Source of the DNA: Fodinibius salsisoli
GTDB taxonomy: Bacteria; Bacteroidota; Rhodothermia; Balneolales; Balneolaceae
Direction of reading: 5' to 3'
NCBI RefSeq assembly: GCF_026229185.1
Contig: NZ_JAGGJA010000002.1
Coordinates: 428,479-492,478, forward strand
DNA: 64,000 bases
In this document: positions 8,171 through 17,345 of the stretch, piece after piece
Numbering within the stretch: the first letter of the stretch is position 1
Layout of the letters: the number at the start of each line of letters is the position of its first letter
Program-made: the position numbers and the translations under genes
Notes under the pieces: generated by a model
Database searches by the model: none
What the model was told of the DNA's origin: nothing
What the model saw: only the letters and a program-made list of their open reading frames with translations

Positions 8171-8959
8171 TCATTCGTCAAAAGGTTGAGAAAGGAGTTC
8201 AGTGTTTTGCTCTTTGCTATCAACAGTGGACTTCTGTCCGGCTCGAGGAATAAACATCGGTACCTCCTTGCGGTATTTTCGGTATCTATCACCAAACGCC
8301 TGAATTAGATCTCGCTCTTCTAACTGCAGAGCAACAAGGATGTAACCAGTGGTAGCTATGGAGAATACCAAGTGGCCTACTGTCATCTCAGGAATGGCCC
8401 AAAAGGCAAAAAAGAAGCCCAGCATCATGGGGTGACGCATATGGCTGTACAGATTCGGTGTCTGGAATTTTGGCTCCCATAGATCGCGATCTTTCATGAA
8501 ATCGCGGACCTGGGTCAATCCGAAAAGATGGGCATGACTGATCAAAAAAGTAGTATAGACCACCAGGCCCCAGCCAAGACCAAACAATCCCCAAAGTATC
8601 CACCGACCAATCTCGTTTTCTACGCTCCATATTGGTGCCGGGAGGGGCTGCCATTGCCAATACAGCAAGAAAAGCACCCCGCTTGCCAACAGTACATAGG
8701 TGCTTCGCTCAATCGGCTCGGGAACGATCTTCGTCCACCATTTTTTGAAGCCCGGCCGCGCCATCCCGCTGTGTTGAACAGCAAACAGGCTTAGCAGCCC
8801 CGCATTGATGAGCAACGCTGGTAGAAAGGCCCCCGGCTCTCCTGAATTAATGGTTTTGGGAACCCAAAAATCACCTACAAAGGCAATGGCATAGCCAAAA
8901 GCTCCTAAAAACATTCCATAGCTTACAACTCCATAGATAAATGCTAATATTCTACCCAT
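8171..8959 (-). CDS. mddA: Methanethiol S-methyltransferase-like membrane protein (MddA family)
   Basis: 262 residues with about five to six membrane segments. It shows the MddA/NnrU-ICMT layout: LLSLFAVQHSGMARPGFKKW, then PEPIERSTYVLLASGVLF, a WQPLP motif, and the C-terminal isoprenylcysteine-methyltransferase-like end YSHMRHPMMLGFFFAFWAIP with a late EERDLIQAFGDRYRKYRKEV. In characterised MddA the enzyme methylates methanethiol (and H2S) with S-adenosylmethionine to dimethyl sulfide. The family match is good; other ICMT-like methyltransferases share parts of this pattern. It is followed directly by the lipoprotein gene. Confidence 0.82.
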   Translation of the reverse strand: MGRILAFIYGVVSYGMFLGAFGYAIAFVGDFWVPKTINSGEPGAFLPALLINAGLLSLFAVQHSGMARPGFKKWWTKIVPEPIERSTYVLLASGVLFLLYWQWQPLPAPIWSVENEIGRWILWGLFGLGWGLVVYTTFLISHAHLFGLTQVRDFMKDRDLWEPKFQTPNLYSHMRHPMMLGFFFAFWAIPEMTVGHLVFSIATTGYILVALQLEERDLIQAFGDRYRKYRKEVPMFIPRAGQKSTVDSKEQNTELLSQPFDE

Positions 8960-9294
8960 TTTATCTCCTCTTTTAGTTCTAAATTTATTCGACTACCGAT
9001 TGCCAGTAATCCCTGTCTTTCATGTAGAACAATAGCGAAACAAGGAGATCTTGTCATGAGGCGCAGGTCTCAAATTTATTTTTAATTTGGCTACATAAGT
9101 AACCTTTTGTAGGACTCTTGTCCCTATCCATAGTTCTGGCCCAACTGTCATTCTCCACCTGCAAAATTTGATCCTCCGAACTTTTGAGTAGTTATACCCA
9201 CTTCCGCAGGTGTATCATAAGTAGCAACACTTTTAAATTAGCTTTAAAAGGATGATGAAATAACATCTCCTCCAACCTAAAACCATCTTATGTT
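8960..9294. other. Divergent intergenic region, no gene seen
   Basis: 335 bases between the divergent mddA and LVIVD-lipoprotein genes; promoters for both must lie here. I find no open frame with coding character, no tRNA, and no strong palindrome. It is AT-rich close to both start codons. Confidence 0.5.
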
Positions 9295-10575
9295 ATGAAA
9301 GGGATAACAGGACACAAGGGATACCTTCACGGGCTCATCGGGTTATTACTATTCATTCCGCTATTCTTCTCAGCTTGCGAAGATCAGCGTATTCAAACGG
9401 TAACCCGAACCGAATATGAACCGGTATATATGACCGAACAGGAGTTCCAAAATGCCGTTCAGCTGGAGGAACCTCGTCAATTGGAAAAACCGGGCAAAAT
9501 TTATCTATACAATGGCTATCTTTTCGTCAATGAGATAAACAAAGGCGTACATATTATCGACAACCGGGACCCCTCTTCTCCGTCAAAAATCGGCTTTGTC
9601 AACATCCCCGCTAACAAAGATATAGCGGTAAAGGGAGATCGACTATATGCCGATTCCCACAGCGATCTCGTAGTGTTCGATATATCGGATATGCAAAATG
9701 CCGAACTAATAGTACGTAAAGAAGGAGTATTTGAATTTTCGGCCAGCAAGCATCCGGGCTATCCCTACCAGCCCGCCGACCCCGAGAAAGGCATTGTTGT
9801 GGACTGGAAAAAAGTAGAAGTAGAAGAAACCTGCCAAGGCGATTGCTATAATGGGCACCGAGGTATTTTCTTTGACAGCCAGACCGGAGCTCTTAGTGAA
9901 GCCGGATCACCATCTTCGGGTGGTATCGGAGGCTCTATGGCCCGATTCGCCATCACCGGAGATTACCTCTATGCTGTTGATGACCAAAGCCTCTTCGCTT
10001 TCGATATAAGCTCTTCCGATCCCACTAAAGTCAGCAAAAATGATATCGGATGGTCGATCGAAACCATCTTTCCGTATGAACAGAATCTTTTTATCGGCTC
10101 TGCAAGCGCCATGTATATCTACGACATATCGAGTCCCGGTTTTCCGGAACAGCTTTCTATATTTCCACATTTTACCGCCTGCGATCCGGTTGTTGCAGAG
10201 GGAGATTTTGCCTATGTCACTCTTCGCAACAGTGAACGTTGTCCACAGGGTGTCAATCGACTGGAGGTGATCGACATTCAAGATTTGGTCAGTCCCCAAA
10301 AAGTGAACACTTATCAAATGCTGAATCCGCACGGACTGGGGATAGACAATGGTGATCTTTTTGTAGGCGAAGGAGATAAAGGGCTGCGTATTTTAGATGC
10401 TACCGATCCTGCTAATATCAAACAGATTCGCCATATTTCTGATATTAAAGCTATGGATGTCATCCCTTTTGACCATGTACTGATGGTTACCGGCAAGGAC
10501 GGTATTGTGCAATATGATTACAGCGACATCAATAATCTGGAACTGTTAAGTACTATTCCCGTGGTTAAAGAGTAA
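9295..10575 (+). CDS. LVIVD-repeat lipoprotein
   Basis: 426 residues beginning with a signal peptide that ends in the lipobox FFSAC (Cys about residue 28). The mature protein has repeated LVIVD-type beta-propeller units: LYNGYLFVNEINKGVHIIDN, DRLYADSHSDLVVFDISD, GDYLYAVDDQSLFAFDISS, FIGSASAMYIYDISSPGFPE, GDFAYVTLRNSERC..LEVIDI, GDLFVGEGDKGLRILDATDP and LMVTGKDGIVQYDYSD. Proteins of this type are exposed beta-propellers of unknown role in Bacteroidota. The next gene, a small barrel protein, lies 86 bases downstream behind a family-B repeat. Confidence 0.88.
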   Translation: MKGITGHKGYLHGLIGLLLFIPLFFSACEDQRIQTVTRTEYEPVYMTEQEFQNAVQLEEPRQLEKPGKIYLYNGYLFVNEINKGVHIIDNRDPSSPSKIGFVNIPANKDIAVKGDRLYADSHSDLVVFDISDMQNAELIVRKEGVFEFSASKHPGYPYQPADPEKGIVVDWKKVEVEETCQGDCYNGHRGIFFDSQTGALSEAGSPSSGGIGGSMARFAITGDYLYAVDDQSLFAFDISSSDPTKVSKNDIGWSIETIFPYEQNLFIGSASAMYIYDISSPGFPEQLSIFPHFTACDPVVAEGDFAYVTLRNSERCPQGVNRLEVIDIQDLVSPQKVNTYQMLNPHGLGIDNGDLFVGEGDKGLRILDATDPANIKQIRHISDIKAMDVIPFDHVLMVTGKDGIVQYDYSDINNLELLSTIPVVKE

Positions 10576-10650
10576 TGAATACAGGATACGGTGGTCAGCA
10601 TTCAGAATTTTGCAATTTTCTTCTGAATGTTGGCTCCTGAATTCTGATTT
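10576..10650. repeat. Family B palindromic intergenic repeat
   Basis: Starts directly after the stop codon of the lipoprotein gene. Arms 10596-10607 and 10621-10632 pair over 12 bases with one mismatch, and the outer words GAATACAGGA and TCCTGAATTC extend the pairing. The same words make up the repeat at 47858-47948 and fragments at 50739-50765 and 53418-53435. As RNA it would fold into a long hairpin between two co-oriented genes. Confidence 0.75.
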
Positions 10651-10661
10651 CCCAAACTATT

Positions 10662-11210
10662 ATGGATCGTAATTTTTTATCACAAATATTATTCCTCTGC
10701 CTGATTTTTGCTGTTATCAGTATCTCCTCAAACGCACAATCCAAGTACAAACTTAATATCGGTCTTGATATTCTGCCAGATGATGATACCGTTTCAGAGC
10801 GACTCAAAGTGACAAACAACTATCAGTTTAGCCCGCAACTTTCCGCTGGATTGGGCACAGGCTTCACCTACTATGATGATCCGTTGAGCCTGATCCCAAT
10901 CTTCATAGACCTGAGGTATAAACTTCTGCAAAATGATCTTGCTCCTTTTGTATTTCTGGATACAGGCTATACGATCAGTGTGCTCACCGATACCGATACA
11001 CGAACTGACAGCCACCGTGGTGGATGGATGCTGAATCCGGGTTTGGGTGTACAATTCAGCCCTAAAAATGGTCCCGGCTGGTACCTGAGTATAGGATACA
11101 GCACTGACCATTCGCAATTTGAGAGAGAAGAAGGAAGCAGTCGGACCATAAAAAATGAGGTTACGTATAAACGACTGATGGCCGGATTCGGATTATTCTT
11201 CCGCCTTTAA
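10662..11210 (+). CDS. Small outer-membrane beta-barrel protein
   Basis: 182 residues with a cleavable signal peptide (ILFLCLIFAVISISSNAQSK, cleavage after NA). The mature part alternates amphipathic strands: KYKLNIGLDIL, LSAGLGTGFTYYDD, LIPIFIDLRYKLL, APFVFLDTGYTISVL, WMLNPGLGVQFS, GWYLSIGYSTDHSQ, and it ends in an aromatic residue pattern LMAGFGLFFRL, typical of an outer-membrane barrel end. The size suggests an eight-stranded barrel. It may be cotranscribed with the preceding LVIVD lipoprotein. Confidence 0.8.
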   Translation: MDRNFLSQILFLCLIFAVISISSNAQSKYKLNIGLDILPDDDTVSERLKVTNNYQFSPQLSAGLGTGFTYYDDPLSLIPIFIDLRYKLLQNDLAPFVFLDTGYTISVLTDTDTRTDSHRGGWMLNPGLGVQFSPKNGPGWYLSIGYSTDHSQFEREEGSSRTIKNEVTYKRLMAGFGLFFRL

Positions 11211-11223
11211 CAACCACTTAAAT

Positions 11224-12303
11224 TCATGGTTCTATACCAACTCCGGCCTCCCGGGCCAGCACGATAGCTTTGGCACGTGAATTCACCTGCAGCTTGCTGA
11301 ATATTCGGGTGTTGTGGTTTCGTACCGTCTTTGGGCTGATGAAAAGCTGATCAGCTATTTCATCATTTTTGAACCCCTTGGCGATCAGATTGAGCACTTC
11401 TCGCTCGCGGGGTGTTAACTCCGGGAAGATCTCTCTTGGCCTCCTCCTTTCCGGCTGCTCATTTGTGGATCCGATAAAACTGCGCACTTCTGTCAAAAAC
11501 CGTTCCCAGGCTGGTTCTTTCTCAAGCAGAATATGATTCTTGCTGCCCAGGGTAATCAGGCGGGCTTCGGGAATCAACGTTGCTAAAATACGACTTTCTT
11601 CAAATGGAATACCTGCATCCTGCTTCGCATGCAGAATAAGGGTCGGAATTGAAATATCTTTTGCCAAATCCGAAACATCGATGTGGTAAAAGGCTCGCTC
11701 CATCGTTGCCGCACTTTCAGGCGAAGCAGAAATGCGGGCTAATTCGTTCAGCCAGTCCTTTTGTTCTTTGGTACCCCCCGGTATAAGAAGAGTGGTAAAT
11801 AGCTGCCTGAAAGCAGGATTTTCCTGTCCCCATCCCGTGCGTATGACATTGATGAGCGTTTCTGCCTCCATTTTCTGCTCCGGCGATAGTCCCCGGTTGA
11901 ACCTGCCACGGGCGTATCCCCCGTAAAGAATGAGATGACTAACCTTTTCAGGGTGCTTGGCGGCATATGCTATAGAAACTGCGGCCCCTTGAGAGATCCC
12001 CAAGAGCGGAAATTTATCAATATTCAAGGCATCAACCACGGCCTCAAGATCATGAACCCAGGCATCAATTGAATAATGATGGACATCCCTGTCTGATAAA
12101 CCGCTGCCCCGGGCATCGTATCGAACAAAGGTATGATCCCTGGAAAATTCTTTTAGCCAGTGTTTCCAAACGGGACTTCTGCCATCATGTTCAAGGTGGG
12201 TCAGGTAGTTGGCCGCTTTAACCAGCGGAGGCCCTTCTCCGGAAGTAGCATAAGCTATACCTATGCCATCAGAAGCTGTACAAAAACGAATGTTCTGTTC
12301 CAT
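11224..12303 (-). CDS. Alpha/beta-hydrolase fused to a LuxR-type HTH (copy 1, Ser nucleophile)
   Basis: 359 residues. Residues about 1-270 are an alpha/beta hydrolase: oxyanion region [23 protein letters not shown], nucleophile elbow [10 protein letters not shown] (Ser near residue 105), acid in [15 protein letters not shown] and the His in GSKNHILLE. Residues about 290-355 are a LuxR/GerE helix-turn-helix: [40 protein letters not shown]. The fusion suggests a regulator that binds a small ester-like or acyl ligand through a hydrolase-derived domain, or that hydrolyses it. It lies 15 bases downstream of a close paralogue (start of that gene 13398) on the same strand, so the two are probably one transcript made by tandem duplication. 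Confidence 0.88.
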   Translation of the reverse strand: MEQNIRFCTASDGIGIAYATSGEGPPLVKAANYLTHLEHDGRSPVWKHWLKEFSRDHTFVRYDARGSGLSDRDVHHYSIDAWVHDLEAVVDALNIDKFPLLGISQGAAVSIAYAAKHPEKVSHLILYGGYARGRFNRGLSPEQKMEAETLINVIRTGWGQENPAFRQLFTTLLIPGGTKEQKDWLNELARISASPESAATMERAFYHIDVSDLAKDISIPTLILHAKQDAGIPFEESRILATLIPEARLITLGSKNHILLEKEPAWERFLTEVRSFIGSTNEQPERRRPREIFPELTPREREVLNLIAKGFKNDEIADQLFISPKTVRNHNTRIFSKLQVNSRAKAIVLAREAGVGIEP

Positions 12304-12318
12304 AAATAGTTATAATTA

Positions 12319-13398
12319 TTATTCTTTGCCCACGCCCGCCTCCCGGGCCAGCACAATGGCTTTGGCACGTGAATCGACCTGTAGTTTGTCAAAGATTCGG
12401 GTGTTATGGTTACGCACGGTCTTAGGACTGATGTACAGCTGATCGGCAATTTCCTCATTTTTGAGTCCCTTGGCAATCAAATCAAGCACTTCGCATTCCC
12501 TGGGTGTCAGTTCAGGGAAAATTTCCTGTGCATCCTCCGCTTCTGCTTCCTCTCCACCTGAGCCGATAAAGCTCCGCACTTCAGCCAAGAACCGATCCCA
12601 GGCCGGATCATCTTCCAGCAGAATATGATTTTCACTTTCCAGGGGAACAAATCGAGCATCAGGAATCAATGAAGCCAATCTTCGGCCTGATTCAAACGGC
12701 ACAACCTTATCGCCTGTAACATGGAAGATAAGCGTAGGTACCTCTACCTCCTTAGCCAACTGTTCAACGTCGATCCGGTGAAATTCTTCCCAGAGGCAAG
12801 CGGCCATTGCCGGAGAGGTAGTTTTACGTTGAAGTTCAGCCAACCAATGGCGTTCCTTCTCAGATGCATCAGGCATGAGCAGGTCTGCAAAAACCCGGCG
12901 AAATATTGCCGTGTCACCTCGCCCCCATCCTACCTCAATCATTTTTGTCAATGCTTTGGTCTCTAACTTTTTTCGCAAAGAATTTCTATTTACAAGATTT
13001 CCCTGACTATAACTGTCAAATAGAATTAAGTGACTGACTTTATCAGGATGGCAGACTGTATAAGTAAGAGCTATAGCCCCTCCCTGGCAAAATCCCAGTA
13101 AAGGAAAGCGATCAATATCAATATCTTCAATAATAGTTTCCAGATCCTGGCGCCAAACTTCGAGCGATTGTTCCTCTACTGAGCGATCCGACAGGCCGGA
13201 TCCACGAAGATCAAAACGGATAAGCGTGTGATCTCTGGAAAATTCCCGGAACCAGTGCGACCAAATGGGGCCCTGCCAGTCCAAATCCAGATGCGTCAGC
13301 CAGTTAGCCACGCGTACCAATGGGGGGCCGTTTCCCGAGGTAGCATAAGCCAGCTTTACCCCATCAGAGGTTGTACAAAAACGGATATCCTGTTCCAT
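12319..13398 (-). CDS. Alpha/beta-hydrolase-LuxR fusion (copy 2, Cys nucleophile)
   Basis: Start at MEQDIRFCTTSDG (13398), preceded by AGGGAGGAAT; an ATG nine codons upstream is less likely. It aligns along its whole length with the gene at 11224. Differences matter: the nucleophile elbow reads LGFCQGGAIA, so the catalytic position is Cys instead of Ser, while the acid (GDKVVPFESG) and His (ESENHILLE) are kept. The LuxR HTH is intact ([33 protein letters not shown]). A Cys nucleophile is known in dienelactone-hydrolase-type enzymes but is uncommon here. It may bind or process a different ligand from copy 1. Confidence 0.88.
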   Translation of the reverse strand: MEQDIRFCTTSDGVKLAYATSGNGPPLVRVANWLTHLDLDWQGPIWSHWFREFSRDHTLIRFDLRGSGLSDRSVEEQSLEVWRQDLETIIEDIDIDRFPLLGFCQGGAIALTYTVCHPDKVSHLILFDSYSQGNLVNRNSLRKKLETKALTKMIEVGWGRGDTAIFRRVFADLLMPDASEKERHWLAELQRKTTSPAMAACLWEEFHRIDVEQLAKEVEVPTLIFHVTGDKVVPFESGRRLASLIPDARFVPLESENHILLEDDPAWDRFLAEVRSFIGSGGEEAEAEDAQEIFPELTPRECEVLDLIAKGLKNEEIADQLYISPKTVRNHNTRIFDKLQVDSRAKAIVLAREAGVGKE

Positions 13399-13497
13399 AT
13401 TCCTCCCTGTAAAATTGGTGGACATTCCAAGTTATAGAATGCTTCTATCTATGTCCAATTTGGAAAGAAATATGGGAGAACTTTGCCAAACTTGGCT

Positions 13498-13640
13498 GTC
13501 ATCCTGAATCTAGTTCAGGATCTTGGTTTAAATGCCCAAAACAGGATATGAAATCCTGACACAAAGCCTCTCCTGCCTGCCGTCGGGTTTCGGAATGAAC
13601 AAAGCCTGCCCCGACCACTGTCGGGGATGTGATGGCTTTA
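13498..13640. repeat. Composite palindromic intergenic element
   Basis: Between the paralogue pair and the thioesterase. It contains three hairpins: ATCCTGAA-TCTAG-TTCAGGAT at 13501-13521, an AGGAT/ATCCT stem at 13543-13556, and CCCCGAC-CACT-GTCGGGG at 13609-13626. The first resembles the very widespread TCATCCTGAA...TTCAGGAT type of bacterial intergenic palindrome. No coding frame here is convincing. Confidence 0.65.
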
Positions 13641-13649
13641 GAGAATCCT

Positions 13650-14108
13650 CTATGGATTACTTTCAGAATTCTGAGCTTTCCACTCAAAATCTTTGGTACG
13701 GGGATATTGTTTCATGATCTCCAACATTTTATTGGATACTGTGCCCAGTTTACGCCTCTCCAGATCGAGCCAAGCGCCGTCCACCGTTAGCTCAGCGACC
13801 GGCGTATCACCATTTTTAGTCATACGGTGGAAAAAACTCCAGCGCGATCCGTTTTCGTACATCCAGCGCAATTCACAAAAAATTTTGACCTTCTCCATTG
13901 CATTAACCTCCCGAAGGTATTTGATCTCTTCTCTGAACAGGATCGGGCCCAAACCGATTTTGGCAATCTCATCTATCGGCAAGCCATAATCACTGAATAA
14001 CGCCACCCGAGTCTGAGCGGCATAATCCAGATACACCGAATGCCGCAGGTGCCGGTTAGGGTCCATATCGGACCAGCGCACTTCGTATGTCTTGCTGTAT
14101 TGTTCCAT
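13650..14108 (-). CDS. Acyl-CoA thioesterase, 4HBT/YbgC-like
   Basis: 152 residues with a hotdog-fold layout: YEVRWSDMDPNRHLRHSVYL near the N-terminus (Asp of the 4-hydroxybenzoyl-CoA-thioesterase motif followed by the long helix) then LDYAAQTRVALFSDYGL, and a C-terminal GAWLDLERRKLGTV strand. Such enzymes hydrolyse acyl-CoA esters. The last residues, from about AQNSES onward, are encoded by words identical to the family-B repeat (CTCAGAATTCTGA), a tail that appears repeat-derived. Located on its own between the LuxR fusions and a TPR lipoprotein. Confidence 0.82.
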   Translation of the reverse strand: MEQYSKTYEVRWSDMDPNRHLRHSVYLDYAAQTRVALFSDYGLPIDEIAKIGLGPILFREEIKYLREVNAMEKVKIFCELRWMYENGSRWSFFHRMTKNGDTPVAELTVDGAWLDLERRKLGTVSNKMLEIMKQYPRTKDFEWKAQNSESNP

Positions 14109-14171
14109 GAATTATAGTATAAAAAAGACGTGCCAAGTTTTAAAAAACTTTATAAGTCTAAGGTGTTGTAT

Positions 14172-15872
14172 CTACATCATCCGGGAATCATTAAGTTCCA
14201 CATCTGCATATTTCCAGGCTTCCTCAAATTTTTGTCTTATCTTTGCCGCTTCTTCGGTTTTATTTTGGGCGTCCAGACTTTTCCAAAGTCCATATAACGA
14301 CCAGCCGTTATCCGGAAATTTAGCCAGGTCTTCCCGGTAGACCAGCTCCGCTTCGGAAGGACTGTCGGCCTTTAACAGTATTGAACCCAAATTATGGCGG
14401 ACTGGGAAAAACCAGTCAGGGGGCTCGTTATAACTTAACTCTCCTTCAATCTCAACCGCTTCCCTTAATATGGTAACAGCCCTCTCAAAACGACCCTCTT
14501 GGGCCATAATCTCTCCCTCCAACACCCGACTGGCAATTTGCATAAGCTCCTTCGTAGTGTTGATATCCCAAATTGTAACCTCTTGGAGGGTATCGTCAGC
14601 GGCGATTGTTTTCAATTTCTCCAACTCCGCATTCGCTTCTTCAAGGTTCCCTTTGCCTACCTGTGCCATCCCTCGGGCATAATGCCATACCCCACGCGGA
14701 TATATCAAATCCTTGGCCGGTTCTTCATAGTTCATGATAGCATCCCAGCGGGCAAATCGCACATGATCATATAAGGGTATAACCCAGTAGTGCTGCAAGG
14801 TACCCAGGCCAGGCTCACGCATCATTTCTGTGTCCACCAGATCTGAGGTACTCTTCGCCGCCTGTATGCTCCGCTCCCCGCGTCCTTCCATCGTAGCGGT
14901 AGCCCATAAAAAATGATAGTTGTGAGGCACGTAGGCCAGCGGGTAGATCCCCTGCTGACGGCATTGCGTCACGTATTCATTGTCTGCTTCCACCGCTCTT
15001 TCGTTGGCCAGTGTTCCTTCGTGGTAATCCCCGGTACGAATAAAGATATGAGACGGCATGTGGACCAAATGCCCCGCGCCGGGCACCAGCTTTCGAAGCC
15101 GGTTGGCACTTGGCAACGCTTTACTCGGCTGCTCGGCCTCTACTGCATGAATATAGAGATGGTTAGCACCTGCATGATCAGGATCTTGTTCAAGCACCGA
15201 CTCCAAGGTGCGCAATATTTTAGGCGTCCAGGGTTGCGGATTCCCATTCTTTTTCCAATAATTCCAAGGATGCAGGTCCATCATCGCCTCGGCATACAGC
15301 GTTTGGGCATCCAAATCCTTGGGATATTTTTCGGCCAGCTTGCCCATGGCCTCAGCATAAGCCGAATCAAGCGGGCTGCGATCTTCGGGCGGTTCTTGCA
15401 GATACCGGTGCGACAAAGCCTCAATGTAATCTTGTTCTTTGGCCGTTCCGTTGGATTTCAGCTGTTGGGCTTTTTGTAAAGCTTCCCAGGCCAATGGGAT
15501 ATGATCCTCGACCATAACTGAATTAATGTTCGGTCCCAACACCAGTGCTACGCCCCACCATGCCATCGGGGTTTTTGGGTCAAGCTCAGCTACCTGATGG
15601 AAGGTACGGTTCGCCTCGTCATGATTGAATCCGTAAGAAAGCATGATGCCCTGGTTGAAAAAATCCTGAGCCAGAGTATCATCCGTAGAAATCTCAAAAT
15701 GATGATTTCCCATGCCTTCCAGCAATGGAGCCAACTGTCCTTCAAAAAGATGAGAATCCTCCTCCTTTGGACTCGTACAGGCAGTCAATAATCCTGCCAA
15801 TATGAATGTCGTTATGGTCTTTAGCAGACAGCTACCCCATTTATAAGCTTTTGTGTTTAAATGTTTCATCAT
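14172..15872 (-). CDS. TPR-repeat lipoprotein
   Basis: 566 residues with a lipoprotein signal ending LLTAC (Cys about residue 32). The mature part has scattered TPR-type helical pairs: FFNQGIMLSYGFNHDEANRT, QVAELDPKTPMAWWGVALVL, TLYAEAMMDLHP, DHAGANHLYIHAVEAEQPSK, HYARGMAQVGKGNLEEANAE, and a C-terminal block LAKFPDNGWSLYGLWKSLDA. Proteins of this kind are exposed tetratricopeptide proteins of unknown role in Bacteroidota and Proteobacteria. No partner is evident. Starts MMKHLN at 15872. Confidence 0.85.
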   Translation of the reverse strand: MMKHLNTKAYKWGSCLLKTITTFILAGLLTACTSPKEEDSHLFEGQLAPLLEGMGNHHFEISTDDTLAQDFFNQGIMLSYGFNHDEANRTFHQVAELDPKTPMAWWGVALVLGPNINSVMVEDHIPLAWEALQKAQQLKSNGTAKEQDYIEALSHRYLQEPPEDRSPLDSAYAEAMGKLAEKYPKDLDAQTLYAEAMMDLHPWNYWKKNGNPQPWTPKILRTLESVLEQDPDHAGANHLYIHAVEAEQPSKALPSANRLRKLVPGAGHLVHMPSHIFIRTGDYHEGTLANERAVEADNEYVTQCRQQGIYPLAYVPHNYHFLWATATMEGRGERSIQAAKSTSDLVDTEMMREPGLGTLQHYWVIPLYDHVRFARWDAIMNYEEPAKDLIYPRGVWHYARGMAQVGKGNLEEANAELEKLKTIAADDTLQEVTIWDINTTKELMQIASRVLEGEIMAQEGRFERAVTILREAVEIEGELSYNEPPDWFFPVRHNLGSILLKADSPSEAELVYREDLAKFPDNGWSLYGLWKSLDAQNKTEEAAKIRQKFEEAWKYADVELNDSRMM

Positions 15873-16060
15873 TCCCTTTTCTATTTTTTATTCATGCATA
15901 GTTAAGAACTATTTTGCCCTGTAATCCCTACTGACTATCATCTCTTTTCTTGCTATCCCGGACCTTCATAAATGAAGAATTACGGGATGTATCGCTTGCA
16001 AATTACAGAATTATTGCTTGATATCCTCTTTATACGGTAATCATTTTGGTTAGGAATTGT

Positions 16061-17149
16061 TTACTTTTTCATGACGTAGTAATCATTCTGGATATCGTGC
16101 TCGAGCTGGTAAATTTGGATATCCTCGAAGCCTGCCTTCTGCAATAATTCTTGCGCCTTTTCTCTGCCCCACATTGCACCGAGTCCATCCCCTCCCTGGG
16201 CCAGTGATACCGACATACAGTGCATGCAGGAGACCGTGTAAAGTGCGGGGCCAAGCGGATGGTTCATATTTTTATGCACATGCCCGGTAGAATGGATATC
16301 CTGCATCAGGTAGGTGCCGCCCGGCTTCAGGGTTCGATTGATTCCTCTTAGTACCGCCAAGGGGTTGGCCTGATCGTGAATGGCATCGAAAGTGGTCACG
16401 AAATCATACTTATTGGGCTCCGCCGTTTGATCAAAATCACTGGCGTCACAAATCTCGAACTCCACATTTTCCAGACCTTTTTCCCGAGCCTTACTCTTAG
16501 CCCAACCAATAGCCTCTTCCGACAAATCCAAACCTTTGAATGTACTCTTTGGGAACAGCCCGGCCATCTTCAGCATTGCTCGTCCTCGGCCGCATCCCAC
16601 ATCAAGAACGGATATTCCATTTTGAAGCTTTTCGGTAAGCCCGGGAACCAAGGGAAGGATATGATCTTCAAGCGCATCCAAAACGGTCATCCCGCTGTCT
16701 TCGGCCATTACTTCGTGGAAACGATCATATTTCTCGTACGGTACACCTCCACCTTTATAAAAACATTCAACGATATCATCTTCCACACTCCCGAGTACTG
16801 CGATGTATTGGGCTATGACAGCCAGATTGTCAAGCTCTGTATCTCGTGTAAGAAATTGGCCATACTCTTCAGGTAGACGGTAGCAATCGGATTCATCCAC
16901 TTCCACAACGCCACCGGTAGCCATGGCTCCCAGCCACTCGCGCACGTACCGCTCATTTAGTCCTGCTTTCTCTGCCAGTTCCTTGCTGTTGGTCCAACTC
17001 ATCTCAGACATAGTATCAAATAAACCCGTGCGATGACCAATTGAAACCATCAGCATCAAAGCACCGCCATTGATTGCAGTTACAAACCATTCATCAAATC
17101 CCGTTTCTGTACTTGCCGTTTGAGGCATCGTGATTGCTGTATTACACAT
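16061..17149 (-). CDS. Class I SAM-dependent methyltransferase with N-terminal winged helix
   Basis: 362 residues. The N-terminal 120 residues form a winged-helix, dimerisation-type domain (TNSKELAEKAGLNERYVREW LGAM, VVEVDESDCYRLPEEY), like Rv2258c-type methyltransferases. The catalytic domain contains SVLDVGCGRGRAMLKMAGLF (motif I, near residue 180), FKGLDLSEEAIGWAKSK, FDAIHDQANPLAVLRGI and a late GGTYLMQDIHSTGH. Cysteines cluster near LYTVSCMHCMSVSLAQGG. Substrate unknown. It is divergent from the TetR gene at 17346, and the 196-base gap between them contains two similar TetR-like operators, so it is probably controlled by that regulator. A possible stem-loop (15956-15987) lies downstream. 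Confidence 0.88.
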   Translation of the reverse strand: MCNTAITMPQTASTETGFDEWFVTAINGGALMLMVSIGHRTGLFDTMSEMSWTNSKELAEKAGLNERYVREWLGAMATGGVVEVDESDCYRLPEEYGQFLTRDTELDNLAVIAQYIAVLGSVEDDIVECFYKGGGVPYEKYDRFHEVMAEDSGMTVLDALEDHILPLVPGLTEKLQNGISVLDVGCGRGRAMLKMAGLFPKSTFKGLDLSEEAIGWAKSKAREKGLENVEFEICDASDFDQTAEPNKYDFVTTFDAIHDQANPLAVLRGINRTLKPGGTYLMQDIHSTGHVHKNMNHPLGPALYTVSCMHCMSVSLAQGGDGLGAMWGREKAQELLQKAGFEDIQIYQLEHDIQNDYYVMKK

Positions 17150-17184
17150 AGTATTATTCCCTATTTGTTATTTTCTATTTACAA

Positions 17185-17207
17185 ACCAACCAGTCGGTAT
17201 GTTATAG
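17185..17207. promoter_or_regulatory. Putative TetR operator 1
   Basis: ACCAACCAGTCGGTATGTTATAG, an imperfect palindrome (ACCAACCAGTCGGT against its complement). It matches operator 2 at 17314-17336 in 19 of 23 positions, including an identical TATGTTATAG end. Located 36 bases before the methyltransferase start. Confidence 0.6.
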
Positions 17208-17313
17208 AATTCTTGTTTCCTTGTCAAGAAAAATTCAAATAAACTCTCTAATAAGTCCCTATACTCATTTTGCTTAATTGCCAGTGTTCACTATCTTAAA
17301 AGGCCCCATTTAT

Positions 17314-17336
17314 ACAAACCAATTAGTATGTTATAG
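17314..17336. promoter_or_regulatory. Putative TetR operator 2
   Basis: Second copy of the operator-like element, with a near-palindromic ACCAATTAGT core, ten bases upstream of the TetR start codon. The position suggests autorepression by the TetR protein. Confidence 0.6.
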
Positions 17337-17345
17337 TTAGTCGTT

